Shown here: positions 32,348 through 40,354 of the stretch, one piece after another
Position numbering within the stretch: position 1 is the stretch's first letter
How the letters are laid out: each line of letters opens with the position of its first letter
DNA from: Halobellus sp. LT62
GTDB lineage: Archaea; Halobacteriota; Halobacteria; Halobacteriales; Haloferacaceae
Reading direction: 5' to 3'
Assembly: GCF_037031285.1 (NCBI RefSeq)
Contig: NZ_JAYEZO010000002.1
Coordinates: 1,054,001 to 1,118,000 of the forward strand
DNA: 64,000 nucleotides
The notes under the pieces: model-generated
Databases searched by the model: none
What the model was told of the DNA's origin: nothing
The model's input: only the letters and a program-made list of their open reading frames with translations
Position numbers and translations under genes: made by a program

Positions 32348-33493
32348 ATGGATATTACTGATATTGCCACTCCTGATTTCGTCGAAGTCGACGTCGACAA
32401 GCGCCTCGGGAAAATTCGCGCCATCTTCGAGCGCGAGAACCCCCGGGGAATCGTCGTCACCGAGGGGGGTGACTACGTCGGCATCATCGGCGAGAAACAG
32501 CTCGTCCGATCCCGGATGGAGGACGATACGAAAGCCTCCGTCGTGATGAAGTCCGCGCCGCGGGTCGACCGCCACGAGGACGTCCGTGAGACCGCGCGGA
32601 TGCTCGTCGAGGGCGACGTGAAGGTCGCGCCGGTGTTCGAAGGCGAGAAGCTCTACGGCGTCGTCACCAGCGACGCGATCCTCGACGCGGTCCTCGACAA
32701 CCTCGATGCGATCTCCGTCGAGGACATCCAATCCGAGGACGTCATCAGCGTCGGCGAGAAGTCCCACGTCGGGGGGGCGATCAACAAGCTCCGCGAGCAC
32801 GGCATCTCCCGGCTGCCGGTCGTCGACGACGACAGCGGCAAGCTCACGGGCATCCTGACGACGCACGACCTCGTCGACTTCGTCGTTCGCGACGACAGCC
32901 GACAGGGGCGTGGCGACCGCCGCGGCGACCTCGATCGGATGTTGGACCTGCCGGTCTACGACCTGATGTCGTCGCCGGTCGTCACGGCGACGCCCGCCGA
33001 GACGGTCGAGGAGGCGGTCGAACGGATGTTCGAGAACGACATCTCCGGACTCGTGGTGACGCCCACCGAGAGCGACGCGGAGGTGCAGGGAATCGTGACC
33101 AAGACGGACGTCCTCCGCGCGCTCACGTTCACCGAAGAGCAGAGTATGGACGTCCAGATCACCAACGTCAGTCTGCTGGAGACGCTCACTCGTCAGGAAG
33201 TCGTCGAGTCGATCACCTCCGTCGTCGACAAGTACCAGCAGATGCAGGTGCTGCACGCGCACGTCCGCTTCCACGAGCACAAAGAGAAGCTCCGCGGCAC
33301 GCCGCTGATCCAGTGTCAGATCCGCCTGCGCACCAGCCACGGTCAGATCGCCGGTAGCGGCGAGGGCTACGGCGCGGAGCACGCCTTCCACGTCGCGCTC
33401 GATAAGCTCGAACGCAACGTCCTCGAACTGAAGGGCCTCAACGCCGACGAGAAGTACCGCGGTCAGCTCATCCGGAAGCTCGGCGAGCTCTGA
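32348..33493 (+). CDS. Four-CBS protein with C-terminal HPF/RaiA-like domain
   Basis: The 381-residue protein starts MDITDIATPDFVEVDV; the extra six codons of the open frame are less likely. Four CBS repeats fill residues 1-265 (for example GIVVTEGGDYVGIIGE, RLPVVDDDSGKLTGILTTHDL, GLVVTPTESDAEVQGIVTKTDV). The C-terminus (about 290-370: HAHVRFHEHKEKLRG, GAEHAFHVALDKLERNV) resembles the ribosome-hibernation factor HPF/RaiA fold. CBS pairs bind adenine nucleotides, so an energy-sensing ribosome factor is a reasonable idea. I recall recent reports of CBS-containing archaeal ribosome dimerisation factors, but orthology is not tested here. Confidence 0.78.
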   Translation: MDITDIATPDFVEVDVDKRLGKIRAIFERENPRGIVVTEGGDYVGIIGEKQLVRSRMEDDTKASVVMKSAPRVDRHEDVRETARMLVEGDVKVAPVFEGEKLYGVVTSDAILDAVLDNLDAISVEDIQSEDVISVGEKSHVGGAINKLREHGISRLPVVDDDSGKLTGILTTHDLVDFVVRDDSRQGRGDRRGDLDRMLDLPVYDLMSSPVVTATPAETVEEAVERMFENDISGLVVTPTESDAEVQGIVTKTDVLRALTFTEEQSMDVQITNVSLLETLTRQEVVESITSVVDKYQQMQVLHAHVRFHEHKEKLRGTPLIQCQIRLRTSHGQIAGSGEGYGAEHAFHVALDKLERNVLELKGLNADEKYRGQLIRKLGEL

Positions 33494-33545
33494 GGAGCGC
33501 CGCCGTTCATCCTTGACCTAAGGATCGTCGCCGCTCGCCTTCGAC

Positions 33546-34241
33546 TCAGAGGTCGACGTCAGCGAGCCCCTCGCCGGTGATCTCGAACGTCGCCGACTCG
33601 CCGACGGGCTTCGATCGGTGCTTTTCGAGCGTCGCGCGCCTGTTTCCACCCCGGTAGCGATCCAAGCGGACGACCGCGCCCGTCCAGTGTTCGAGCGTGT
33701 GCCCGCCGAGCGCCCGCGAGCGGTCGCTGTCGGGATCGGTGAACACCTGATTGGTGATGACCACCGCGAGATCGTGTTTCCGCGCCAGCGAGAGCAGATG
33801 CGTCACTTGGCTGGCGACGCGGCGCAGCGAGTCGCCGGCGTCGGCGTCGCCGGTCCGTTCGAGCCGGTAGAAGCCGGTCGCGCTGTCGAGGACGATCAGC
33901 TCCGCGTGGTCGGCGAACTCGGCGGCGTCGCGGACGGCCTCCTCTTGCTCCTCGAAGTCGTGCGCCTCCGAGACGACGAGCCGGGAGGTGACGTCCTCGA
34001 TCGACTCCTCGCCGCCCGCGGCGGCCTCCGCGAGCTGGCGGAACCGATCGATCGAGAGCCCCTCGGTGTCGATGTAGACGGCCGTCCCGCCGTCGGCCGC
34101 GACCTCCACGGCCGCCGAGAGCGCGAGGTTCGTCTTGCCGGCGGCCGGCGGCCCGTAGAGTTGCGTGACGGTGCCGCGCTCGAAACCCCCGCCAAGCAGC
34201 TCGTCGAGCGATCGGCACCCCGTGGTGAGTGCGTCGGACAC
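33546..34241 (-). CDS. radB: DNA repair and recombination protein RadB
   Basis: The 231-residue RecA-family protein starts at GTG 34241 (SDALTTGCRSLDELLGGGF). Walker A is GPPAAGKT at 30-37, Walker B is ELIVLDSATG, and VVITNQVF follows, as in RadB/RadA. It lacks the RadA N-terminal DNA-binding domain, which fits RadB. RadB assists RadA in recombination. The open frame upstream to 34688 overlaps the divergent gene and is not used. It shares a 139-base divergent promoter region with the RNase H-fold gene. Confidence 0.9.
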   Translation of the reverse strand: MSDALTTGCRSLDELLGGGFERGTVTQLYGPPAAGKTNLALSAAVEVAADGGTAVYIDTEGLSIDRFRQLAEAAAGGEESIEDVTSRLVVSEAHDFEEQEEAVRDAAEFADHAELIVLDSATGFYRLERTGDADAGDSLRRVASQVTHLLSLARKHDLAVVITNQVFTDPDSDRSRALGGHTLEHWTGAVVRLDRYRGGNRRATLEKHRSKPVGESATFEITGEGLADVDL

Positions 34242-34348
34242 GCCGGGGTCTCGGTCGGCATCGGCGAAAAACCCCCCGGTCCGGAGGACCTGCTCGGCGA
34301 ACGCGACGTCGCGCTCGCGACACCTCTCGAATCCGGCCTGCTCGCGAC

Positions 34349-34361
34349 ACCTTTTATACCA
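34349..34361 (+). promoter_or_regulatory. TATA box of the RNase H-fold gene
   Basis: ccttttatacc lies about 27 bases before GTG 34381. This fixes the start of the downstream gene as leaderless. Confidence 0.6.
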
Positions 34362-34380
34362 AGACGCCGAACACCCGCCA

Positions 34381-35181
34381 GTGATCGTTGTCGCGACCGA
34401 CGACTTCGAGCTGTACCACGACGTCGTCGACGAACTGCGAGATCGCGGAGTCGCGTTCACCACGCAGGAACCCGGAGACGAGCTTCCGGACGGAACGCGA
34501 GTAGTCATTCGTTCGCCGACGGACGACCCGATCGGCGGCTCGGGGGCGACGAATGACCCGGCGGGCGTCGAGACCGTCGTCGCGACCGCCGAGGAGGCCC
34601 GCCGCGCGGTCGAAGAGGCGGTCGCGATCCTCCGCGGCAGCGGCGGACGGACCGTCGTCGGCGTCGACCCCGGCGTGCGACCGGGCATCGCCGTCCTCCA
34701 CGGGGAGACGATCGTGTCAGCGTTTCAGGTGCCGCTGGCGGACGCGGTCGAGACGATTCGCCGGGAGGTCGCCGACGCGCCGGACCCGCTCGTCAGGATC
34801 GGCGACGGCGCGCGGTTGCAGGGCTCACAGCTGATCAACGACCTCGAGGACATCGCGGTCGAGATCGTCGACGAGACCGGGACGACGCCGTATCTCGGCA
34901 CCGGCGCGCGCGGGATGGGCGACGTGCTCGCCGCCGTCAACATCGCGCGGCTCTCCGGCGACGCGATCGACTCGCGACGGATCGAACCGACCGCCGGCGA
35001 ACTCCAGCGGATCAAGGACCGCTCGCGCCGCCAGTCGGCGGACGACCGGACGATCGACGAGGGGCTCGCGCGGCGGGTCGCGGCCGGAGATCTCAGCGTC
35101 GAGGAGGCGCTCGCGACGCACCGCGAACGCGACGAGTCGGGGACAGAACAGGGCGGCGACGAGGGCGCGACCGAGAGCTGA
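34381..35181 (+). CDS. Predicted RNase H-fold (RuvC/YqgF-like) nuclease
   Basis: The 266-residue protein starts at GTG 34381 (VIVVATDDFELYHDVV). The core RNase H-like motif is GVDPGVRPGIAV (about residues 99-110); a second acidic strand lies in VRIGDGARLQG, and further acidic residues toward DVLAAVNIARLSGDAI. A helical, charged C-terminus follows. The GVDPG motif is shared by RuvC and YqgF resolvases and by a family listed as predicted nucleases. The gene is divergent from radB, suggesting a recombination or repair role. Catalysis is untested. Confidence 0.68.
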   Translation: MIVVATDDFELYHDVVDELRDRGVAFTTQEPGDELPDGTRVVIRSPTDDPIGGSGATNDPAGVETVVATAEEARRAVEEAVAILRGSGGRTVVGVDPGVRPGIAVLHGETIVSAFQVPLADAVETIRREVADAPDPLVRIGDGARLQGSQLINDLEDIAVEIVDETGTTPYLGTGARGMGDVLAAVNIARLSGDAIDSRRIEPTAGELQRIKDRSRRQSADDRTIDEGLARRVAAGDLSVEEALATHRERDESGTEQGGDEGATES

Positions 35182-35213
35182 GCCGAACGGCAGTCGCCCG
35201 GTGTTGCGGGCGG

Positions 35214-36578
35214 TCACTCCCGGTCGCGAACCGCCGCTTCCGCGCGGCGCTGTATTTCGCGAACTGACTGGCCTGTCGCTTCGGCGACCCCAGCGGCGTC
35301 GTCGTACTCGGCGCTGTAGTCGTAGACCTCGCCGGTCGCATCGCTCGCGACCTTGACGGCGACCTCGTAGCGCTCGCCGTCGAGTACCAATTCGGCCGTT
35401 CGGAACTCCCGAGAGGCGATCCAGCGGTGCCCCGCGCCGTGCTCGCGGATTCCGAGCGTCCCGGTCTCCACGGCGAGCCGGTGGGCAACGCGCTCGGCGT
35501 CCTCGGGCTTGACGACGACCTTGATCAGGTGTCCCGGGCGGGACTTCTTCATCGTCGTCGGGACGACGCTCACGTCGCGCGCGCCCGCCTCGCTGAGCGT
35601 CGACTGGAGGCCCCCCAACACCTCGGGGGAGACGTCGTCGACGTTCGTCTCTAGCACGGTTATCTCGTCGCGTTCGAGTCGGCCGCGGCCGTCGCCGACG
35701 ATCGCGCGCAGCACGTTCGGCCGGTCCGGGAAGTCCCAGCCGCCCGCGCCGTAGCCCGCGGTGTCGACCGTCAGTGCAGGCAGCGAGTCGACGCCCTCGG
35801 CGAAGTGCGCGAGGATCGCCGCGCCGGTGGGCGTGAGCAGCTCCGCGTCGACGGGACCGCCTTTCAGCGACCAGTCGGCTCCGGCGGCGATCTCGACGAC
35901 GGCGGGCGCTGGAACGGGGTATTCACCGTGAGCCATCGCCTGCGTGCCGTCGCCGGTCGAGAGCGGCGTCGTGACGACCCGGTCGACGTTGAGGTCGTCG
36001 ACGAGGAGCGCGACGCCGACGACATCCGCGATGGCGTCGTCCGCGCCGACCTCGTGGAAGTGCGTCGATTCGAGGTCGGTGTCGTGGACCGCCGACTCGG
36101 CCTCGCCGAGGCGTCGGAAGATCGATTTGGCGTCGCTCTCGACGTCCGAGGGGAGACCCAGCGACTCGACGATCTCGACGACCTCGGCGTAGGTCCGATG
36201 CGGGCCGTGTCCCTCCGCGGGCGTCTCGTCCGATCCGTGGGAATGGTCGTGTGTATGGCTGTGACCGTGTTCGTGGCCGAGGAAGTACTTGTGCTCCTGC
36301 CCCTCGGAGCCGTGATCGTGGGTGTCTTCCGAATCGTCGGCGTGGCTATCGACGTCGCTATCGCTGTCGGCATCGTCGTCGCCGTTGGCTCGATCGAACA
36401 GCACGCGGACCCGCGTCGCGGAGATCCCGTTCTTGTCGACGCGGCCGACGTCGTAGCGGAGGCCGAGCGCGTCCTCGACGGGAGCGAGCGCGTCGGGATC
36501 GGCACCGGCCGCGAGCAACGCCGCGAGAAGCATATCCCCGCTGGCACCCATCCGGCCGTCGAAAGCCAGTGTTCGCAT
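35214..36578 (-). CDS. larC: LarC-family nickel pincer cofactor protein
   Basis: The 454-residue protein starts MRTLAFDGRMGASGDMLLAALLAAG, the LarC/DUF111 signature. A striking His/Asp/Glu-rich linker fills residues 65-130 (HDHGSEGQEHKYF, HEHGHSHTHDHSHG), a likely nickel-binding stretch. The C-terminal half contains LETNVDDVSPEVLGGL and the PTTMKKSRPGHLIKVV region where nickel is inserted into the cofactor. LarC is a cyclometallase making the nickel-pincer nucleotide used by LarA-type racemases. No larA, larB or larE is present in this window. A leaderless promoter box precedes ATG 36578. Confidence 0.88.
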   Translation of the reverse strand: MRTLAFDGRMGASGDMLLAALLAAGADPDALAPVEDALGLRYDVGRVDKNGISATRVRVLFDRANGDDDADSDSDVDSHADDSEDTHDHGSEGQEHKYFLGHEHGHSHTHDHSHGSDETPAEGHGPHRTYAEVVEIVESLGLPSDVESDAKSIFRRLGEAESAVHDTDLESTHFHEVGADDAIADVVGVALLVDDLNVDRVVTTPLSTGDGTQAMAHGEYPVPAPAVVEIAAGADWSLKGGPVDAELLTPTGAAILAHFAEGVDSLPALTVDTAGYGAGGWDFPDRPNVLRAIVGDGRGRLERDEITVLETNVDDVSPEVLGGLQSTLSEAGARDVSVVPTTMKKSRPGHLIKVVVKPEDAERVAHRLAVETGTLGIREHGAGHRWIASREFRTAELVLDGERYEVAVKVASDATGEVYDYSAEYDDAAGVAEATGQSVREIQRRAEAAVRDRE

Positions 36579-36741
36579 ACGCGATCACTCGCCGCGCACG
36601 GGCAAAGATCCACGCATCGATGCCGCGGTCGGTAAGGATTTGTATCCCCCGAGACTACATTGGTATAGCGTGTCACGGCTCGGGGATCACCCGCGTCGGA
36701 GACGACTCAGGGAAGGACTTAACCCCGGTCGTGACCCATCT

Positions 36742-36757
36742 GCGGGACGTATCCCCG
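36742..36757 (+). promoter_or_regulatory. Hairpin in the cdc48 leader
   Basis: gcggg-acgtatc-cccgc can fold just before the ATG at 36768. A TATA-like cttaacc at about 36718-36724 places the transcription start close to it, so the hairpin would be at the very 5' end of the mRNA. Confidence 0.35.
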
Positions 36758-36767
36758 CGACCAAATC

Positions 36768-38993
36768 ATGAATGAAGTTCAACTCGAAGTGGCGAAGGCG
36801 TACCCGAACGACTCGGGCCGCGGCATCGCCCGTCTCGACCCGGACACGCTGCTCCATTTGAAGCTCTCGCCGGGTGACATCATCGAAATCGAGGGCGCTG
36901 AAACCACCGCGGCGAAGGTGTGGCGCGCGGACCGGCAGGACTGGAACACCGACACAGTCCGCATCGACGGCTTCACGCGGCAGAACGCCGACGTCAGCAT
37001 CGGCGAGCGCGTGACGATCCGAAAGGCCGAGGAGACGAAAGCCGAGAAACTCGTGCTCGCGCCACCGGAGGAGGCGAGCGTGCAGTTCGGCTCCGACGCC
37101 GCCGGGATGGTCAAGCGGCAGATCCTCAAGCGTCCGGTCGTCGAGCGCGACATCGTCCCGGTTATGTCGTCGACGAATCACCCGTTTATGCGGTCGCCGG
37201 GGCAGGCGATCCCGCTCATCGCCGTCGAGACCGAGCCGGACGGAGTCTGTCTCGTGACCGAGGACACGGAGGTCGAACTCCGCGAGGAGCCCATCTCGGG
37301 CTTCGAGAAGACCGGCGGCGGGATCACCTACGAGGACATCGGCGGCCTGCAGGGCGAGATCCAGCGCGTTCGGGAGATGGTCGAGCTCCCGATGAAGCAC
37401 CCGCAGATCTTCAAGAAGCTCGGGATCGAGCCGCCGCAGGGCGTGCTGCTGCACGGTCCGCCGGGAACGGGTAAGACCCTGCTCGCGAAGGCCGTCGCCA
37501 ACGAGACCTCCGCGAGCTTCTTCTCCATCGCGGGCCCCGAGATCATTTCCAAATACTACGGCGAATCCGAACAGCAACTCCGTGAGATCTTCGAGGACGC
37601 CACCGAGGAGTCGCCGTCGATCATCTTCATCGACGAGCTCGACTCGATCGCGCCGAAGCGCGAGGACGTGACCGGTGAGGTCGAACGGCGCGTCGTCGCC
37701 CAACTGCTGACGATGATGGACGGCCTCGAAACGCGCGGGCAGGTCATCGTCATCGCGGCGACGAACCGCGTCGACAGCGTCGACCCCGCCCTCCGCCGTC
37801 CCGGCCGCTTCGACCGCGAGATCGAGATCGGCGTGCCCGACGAAGTCGGTCGCAAGGAGATCCTCCAGATCCACACCCGGGGGATGCCGCTGTCGGACGA
37901 CGTCTCGCTCGATCACCTCGCCGACGAGACGCACGGCTTCGTCGGCGCAGATATCGAGTCGCTGACGAAGGAGGCCGCGATGAAGGCACTTCGTCGGTAC
38001 CTCCCGGAGATCGACCTCGACGAGGAGGACATTCCGCCGAGCCTCATCGACCGGATGATCGTCAAGCGACAGGACTTCCAGGGCGCGCTCGCGGACGTCG
38101 AGCCCTCGGCGATGCGAGAGGTGCTCGTCGAGCTACCGAAGGTGTCGTGGGACGACGTCGGCGGGTTGGAAGACCCGAAGCAGACAGTGAAAGAGAGCGT
38201 CGAGTGGCCGCTCACCTCCCAAGACAGGTTCGATCGGATGGGGATCGACCCGCCGAAGGGCGTGCTCCTCTACGGGCCGCCGGGAACGGGTAAGACGCTC
38301 ATCGCGAAGGCCGTCGCCAACGAGACGAACGCGAACTTCATCTCGGTGCGAGGGCCGCAACTGCTCTCGAAGTGGGTCGGCGAGAGCGAGAAGGCCATCC
38401 GGCAGACGTTCCGGAAGGCCCGCCAAGTCAGTCCGACGATAATCTTCTTCGACGAGCTGGACAGCCTCGCGCCCGCCCGTGGCAACGAATCGGGCAACAA
38501 CGTCTCCGAGCGCGTGGTGAACCAACTGCTGACCGAACTCGACGGGCTCGAAGACAACGGCAACGTGATGGTGATCGGTGCGACCAACCGACCGGATATG
38601 ATCGACCCCGCGCTTATCCGCTCGGGTCGGTTCGACCGCCTCGTCCTCATCGGCCAGCCCGACGAGGAGGGCCGCGAGCAGATCCTCAAGATTCACACCC
38701 GCGAGTCGCCGCTCGCACCCGACGTGAGCCTCCGCGAGATCGCCGAGATCACCGACGGCTACGTCGGCTCCGACCTCCAGACGATCGCCCGCGAGGCCGC
38801 GATCGAGGCGCTGCGGGAGGACAGCGACGCCGAGGAGATCGAAATGCGGCACTTCCGCAAGGCGATGGAGTCCGTCCGACCGACGATCACGGACGACCTG
38901 ATGGACTACTACGAGCAGATGCAGGACCAGTTCAAAGGCGGCGGCCGAGAACGGCTCGGCGAGCAGCGCGACGGACGGATCGGGTTCCAGTAG
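36768..38993 (+). CDS. CDC48/VCP-family AAA+ ATPase
   Basis: The 741-residue protein starts [17 protein letters not shown]. It has a substrate/cofactor-binding N-domain (double-psi barrel, residues 1-185) and two AAA+ modules. Both Walker A motifs (GPPGTGKT at 230-237 and 503-510), [12 protein letters not shown] and [12 protein letters not shown] Walker B motifs, and arginine-finger segments are intact. It unfolds protein substrates, probably feeding the proteasome, whose beta subunit is at 62249. Length is normal for the archaeal VAT family. An 8-bp inverted repeat follows the gene. Confidence 0.93.
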   Translation: MNEVQLEVAKAYPNDSGRGIARLDPDTLLHLKLSPGDIIEIEGAETTAAKVWRADRQDWNTDTVRIDGFTRQNADVSIGERVTIRKAEETKAEKLVLAPPEEASVQFGSDAAGMVKRQILKRPVVERDIVPVMSSTNHPFMRSPGQAIPLIAVETEPDGVCLVTEDTEVELREEPISGFEKTGGGITYEDIGGLQGEIQRVREMVELPMKHPQIFKKLGIEPPQGVLLHGPPGTGKTLLAKAVANETSASFFSIAGPEIISKYYGESEQQLREIFEDATEESPSIIFIDELDSIAPKREDVTGEVERRVVAQLLTMMDGLETRGQVIVIAATNRVDSVDPALRRPGRFDREIEIGVPDEVGRKEILQIHTRGMPLSDDVSLDHLADETHGFVGADIESLTKEAAMKALRRYLPEIDLDEEDIPPSLIDRMIVKRQDFQGALADVEPSAMREVLVELPKVSWDDVGGLEDPKQTVKESVEWPLTSQDRFDRMGIDPPKGVLLYGPPGTGKTLIAKAVANETNANFISVRGPQLLSKWVGESEKAIRQTFRKARQVSPTIIFFDELDSLAPARGNESGNNVSERVVNQLLTELDGLEDNGNVMVIGATNRPDMIDPALIRSGRFDRLVLIGQPDEEGREQILKIHTRESPLAPDVSLREIAEITDGYVGSDLQTIAREAAIEALREDSDAEEIEMRHFRKAMESVRPTITDDLMDYYEQMQDQFKGGGRERLGEQRDGRIGFQ

Positions 38994-39089
38994 TCGCGAG
39001 CGGCTTTCGACGGGATCTCGTCTACGCCCGTTTCTGTATGCTCACGTCTCTTCTGTTTCTCCACGTCCAGTTCTTCCAACAGGATGGTA

Positions 39090-39118
39090 ACACCCGTGTC
39101 ACCACCTGATACGGGTGT
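39090..39118. promoter_or_regulatory. Inverted repeat between cdc48 and the LUD gene
   Basis: acacccgt (39090-39097) and acgggtgt (39111-39118) are perfect 8-bp halves 13 bases apart. A TATA-like cggttaag begins about 10 bases downstream (39127). It could be an operator for the LUD gene or a post-cdc48 hairpin. Confidence 0.45.
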
Positions 39119-39183
39119 CCGCGAGCGGTTAAGTGTCGTCGGTGGGTACGGAGAGACGTCGAATCCGACGACGCTCACTACTA

Positions 39184-39840
39184 ATGTCACAGCATAAATC
39201 CGACTACGCAGACGACACTGAAATCGACGCGACGCTCGACGAAACCGCGGACGAGGACGCGATCGAAACGGCCGTCGAGAATCTCGAAGCCAACGGCTTC
39301 GAGGTCGTCGTCGTCGACTCCGCCGAGGAGGCACTGGAGGCGATCCAGTCGCAGATTCCCGCGGGCGCGTCAGTGATGAACGGCCACTCGACGACGCTCG
39401 AAGAGATCGGCTTTATGGAGTATCTCTCCGAGGGCGACCACGACTGGGAGAGCCTCCCCGACGAGATCTGGAGCATCGACGACGACGCGGAGCGGCAGGC
39501 CGCCCGCCGCGAGTCCCAGACGGCAGAGTACTTCCTCGGCGGCATCAACGCCATCTCTCAAACGGGCGAACTCGTCGCCGCGGACCTCTCGGGCAGCAGA
39601 ATCGGCGCGTATCCGTTCGCCGCGGGAAACGTCGTCATCGTCAGCGGCGCGAACAAGATCGTCCCCACGCTCGACGATGCGCTCGACCGCCTCGAATCCG
39701 TCGCCTACCCGCTGGAGAACGAGCGCGCTCAGGAGGCCTACGGCGTCGAATCCGCGATCGCGAAGCAGCTCATCTTCCGACGGGAGACCGAACCGGGCCG
39801 AACGACGGTCGTGCTCATCCGCGATCAGTTCGGCTACTGA
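39184..39840 (+). CDS. LUD-domain protein (LutC/YkgG-like)
   Basis: The 218-residue protein starts MSQHKSDYADD; the extra 17 codons of the frame are upstream of the predicted transcript. The LUD (lactate utilisation, DUF162) core is visible: VMNGHSTTLEEIGF, TGELVAADLSGSRIG, VVIVSGANKIVPTLDDAL and the AYGVES segment near the end. In bacteria LutC is part of an iron-sulfur lactate oxidase, but here no lutA or lutB is adjacent. A stand-alone role is therefore uncertain. Confidence 0.78.
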   Translation: MSQHKSDYADDTEIDATLDETADEDAIETAVENLEANGFEVVVVDSAEEALEAIQSQIPAGASVMNGHSTTLEEIGFMEYLSEGDHDWESLPDEIWSIDDDAERQAARRESQTAEYFLGGINAISQTGELVAADLSGSRIGAYPFAAGNVVIVSGANKIVPTLDDALDRLESVAYPLENERAQEAYGVESAIAKQLIFRRETEPGRTTVVLIRDQFGY

Positions 39841-39861
39841 GCACCGACGGCAACGCGATTT

Positions 39862-40284
39862 TCACCTGACGATCGTCACCGGAACCGGCGAGCGCCGCGC
39901 GACGTGTTCGGCGACGCTACCGAGGATGAGCCGCGACACGCCGCGTCGGCCGTGACTGCCGACGACGACGTGATCGATTTCGGGTTCCTGCGCGACCTCG
40001 ACGATCGTTGCCGCCGGTCGCCCGACCTCTGTCTTCGTCGTCACTCCGTCGTCGCGGCCGAACGCTGTGCGCGCCTCTTCGAGAATCTCCTCGGCATCGG
40101 CCTTCGCCTCTTGATACCAGTCTTCGGAGCCGCTCGGCAGGACGCTCGCGCGATACCCGCGTTTCACGGGATTGATGACGTGCAACAGCGTCACGTGAAC
40201 GTCCTCCCACTCGGTGGCGACGAATCGGAGCGCTTGCACCGACTGCGGCGAGCCGTCGACGGGGACGAGCACGTGACTCGGCAT
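39862..40284 (-). CDS. Universal stress protein family
   Basis: The 140-residue protein starts MPSHVLVPVDGSPQSVQAL. The full nucleotide-binding signature is visible: VVVGSHGRRGVSRLILGSVAEHV, that is G-x2-G-x9-G-S. A reverse-strand TATA-like gttttttg about 27 bases upstream fixes the start at 40284, and the nine extra codons are rejected. It converges on the LUD gene and is separate from the usp copy at 11193. Confidence 0.88.
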   Translation of the reverse strand: MPSHVLVPVDGSPQSVQALRFVATEWEDVHVTLLHVINPVKRGYRASVLPSGSEDWYQEAKADAEEILEEARTAFGRDDGVTTKTEVGRPAATIVEVAQEPEIDHVVVGSHGRRGVSRLILGSVAEHVARRSPVPVTIVR

Positions 40285-40354
40285 ACGTTCGGGTACAGCT
40301 CCGAGGTACAAAAAACAGGGTCGAAACCGCGGGCGTGCGGAGCGTTGTCCGCTC

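Noticed and set aside
30983-33391. 802-codon reverse frame
   Set aside because: It is antisense to the MBL, J-ferredoxin and CBS genes, all of which have recognisable domains; long antisense frames are common at this GC content.
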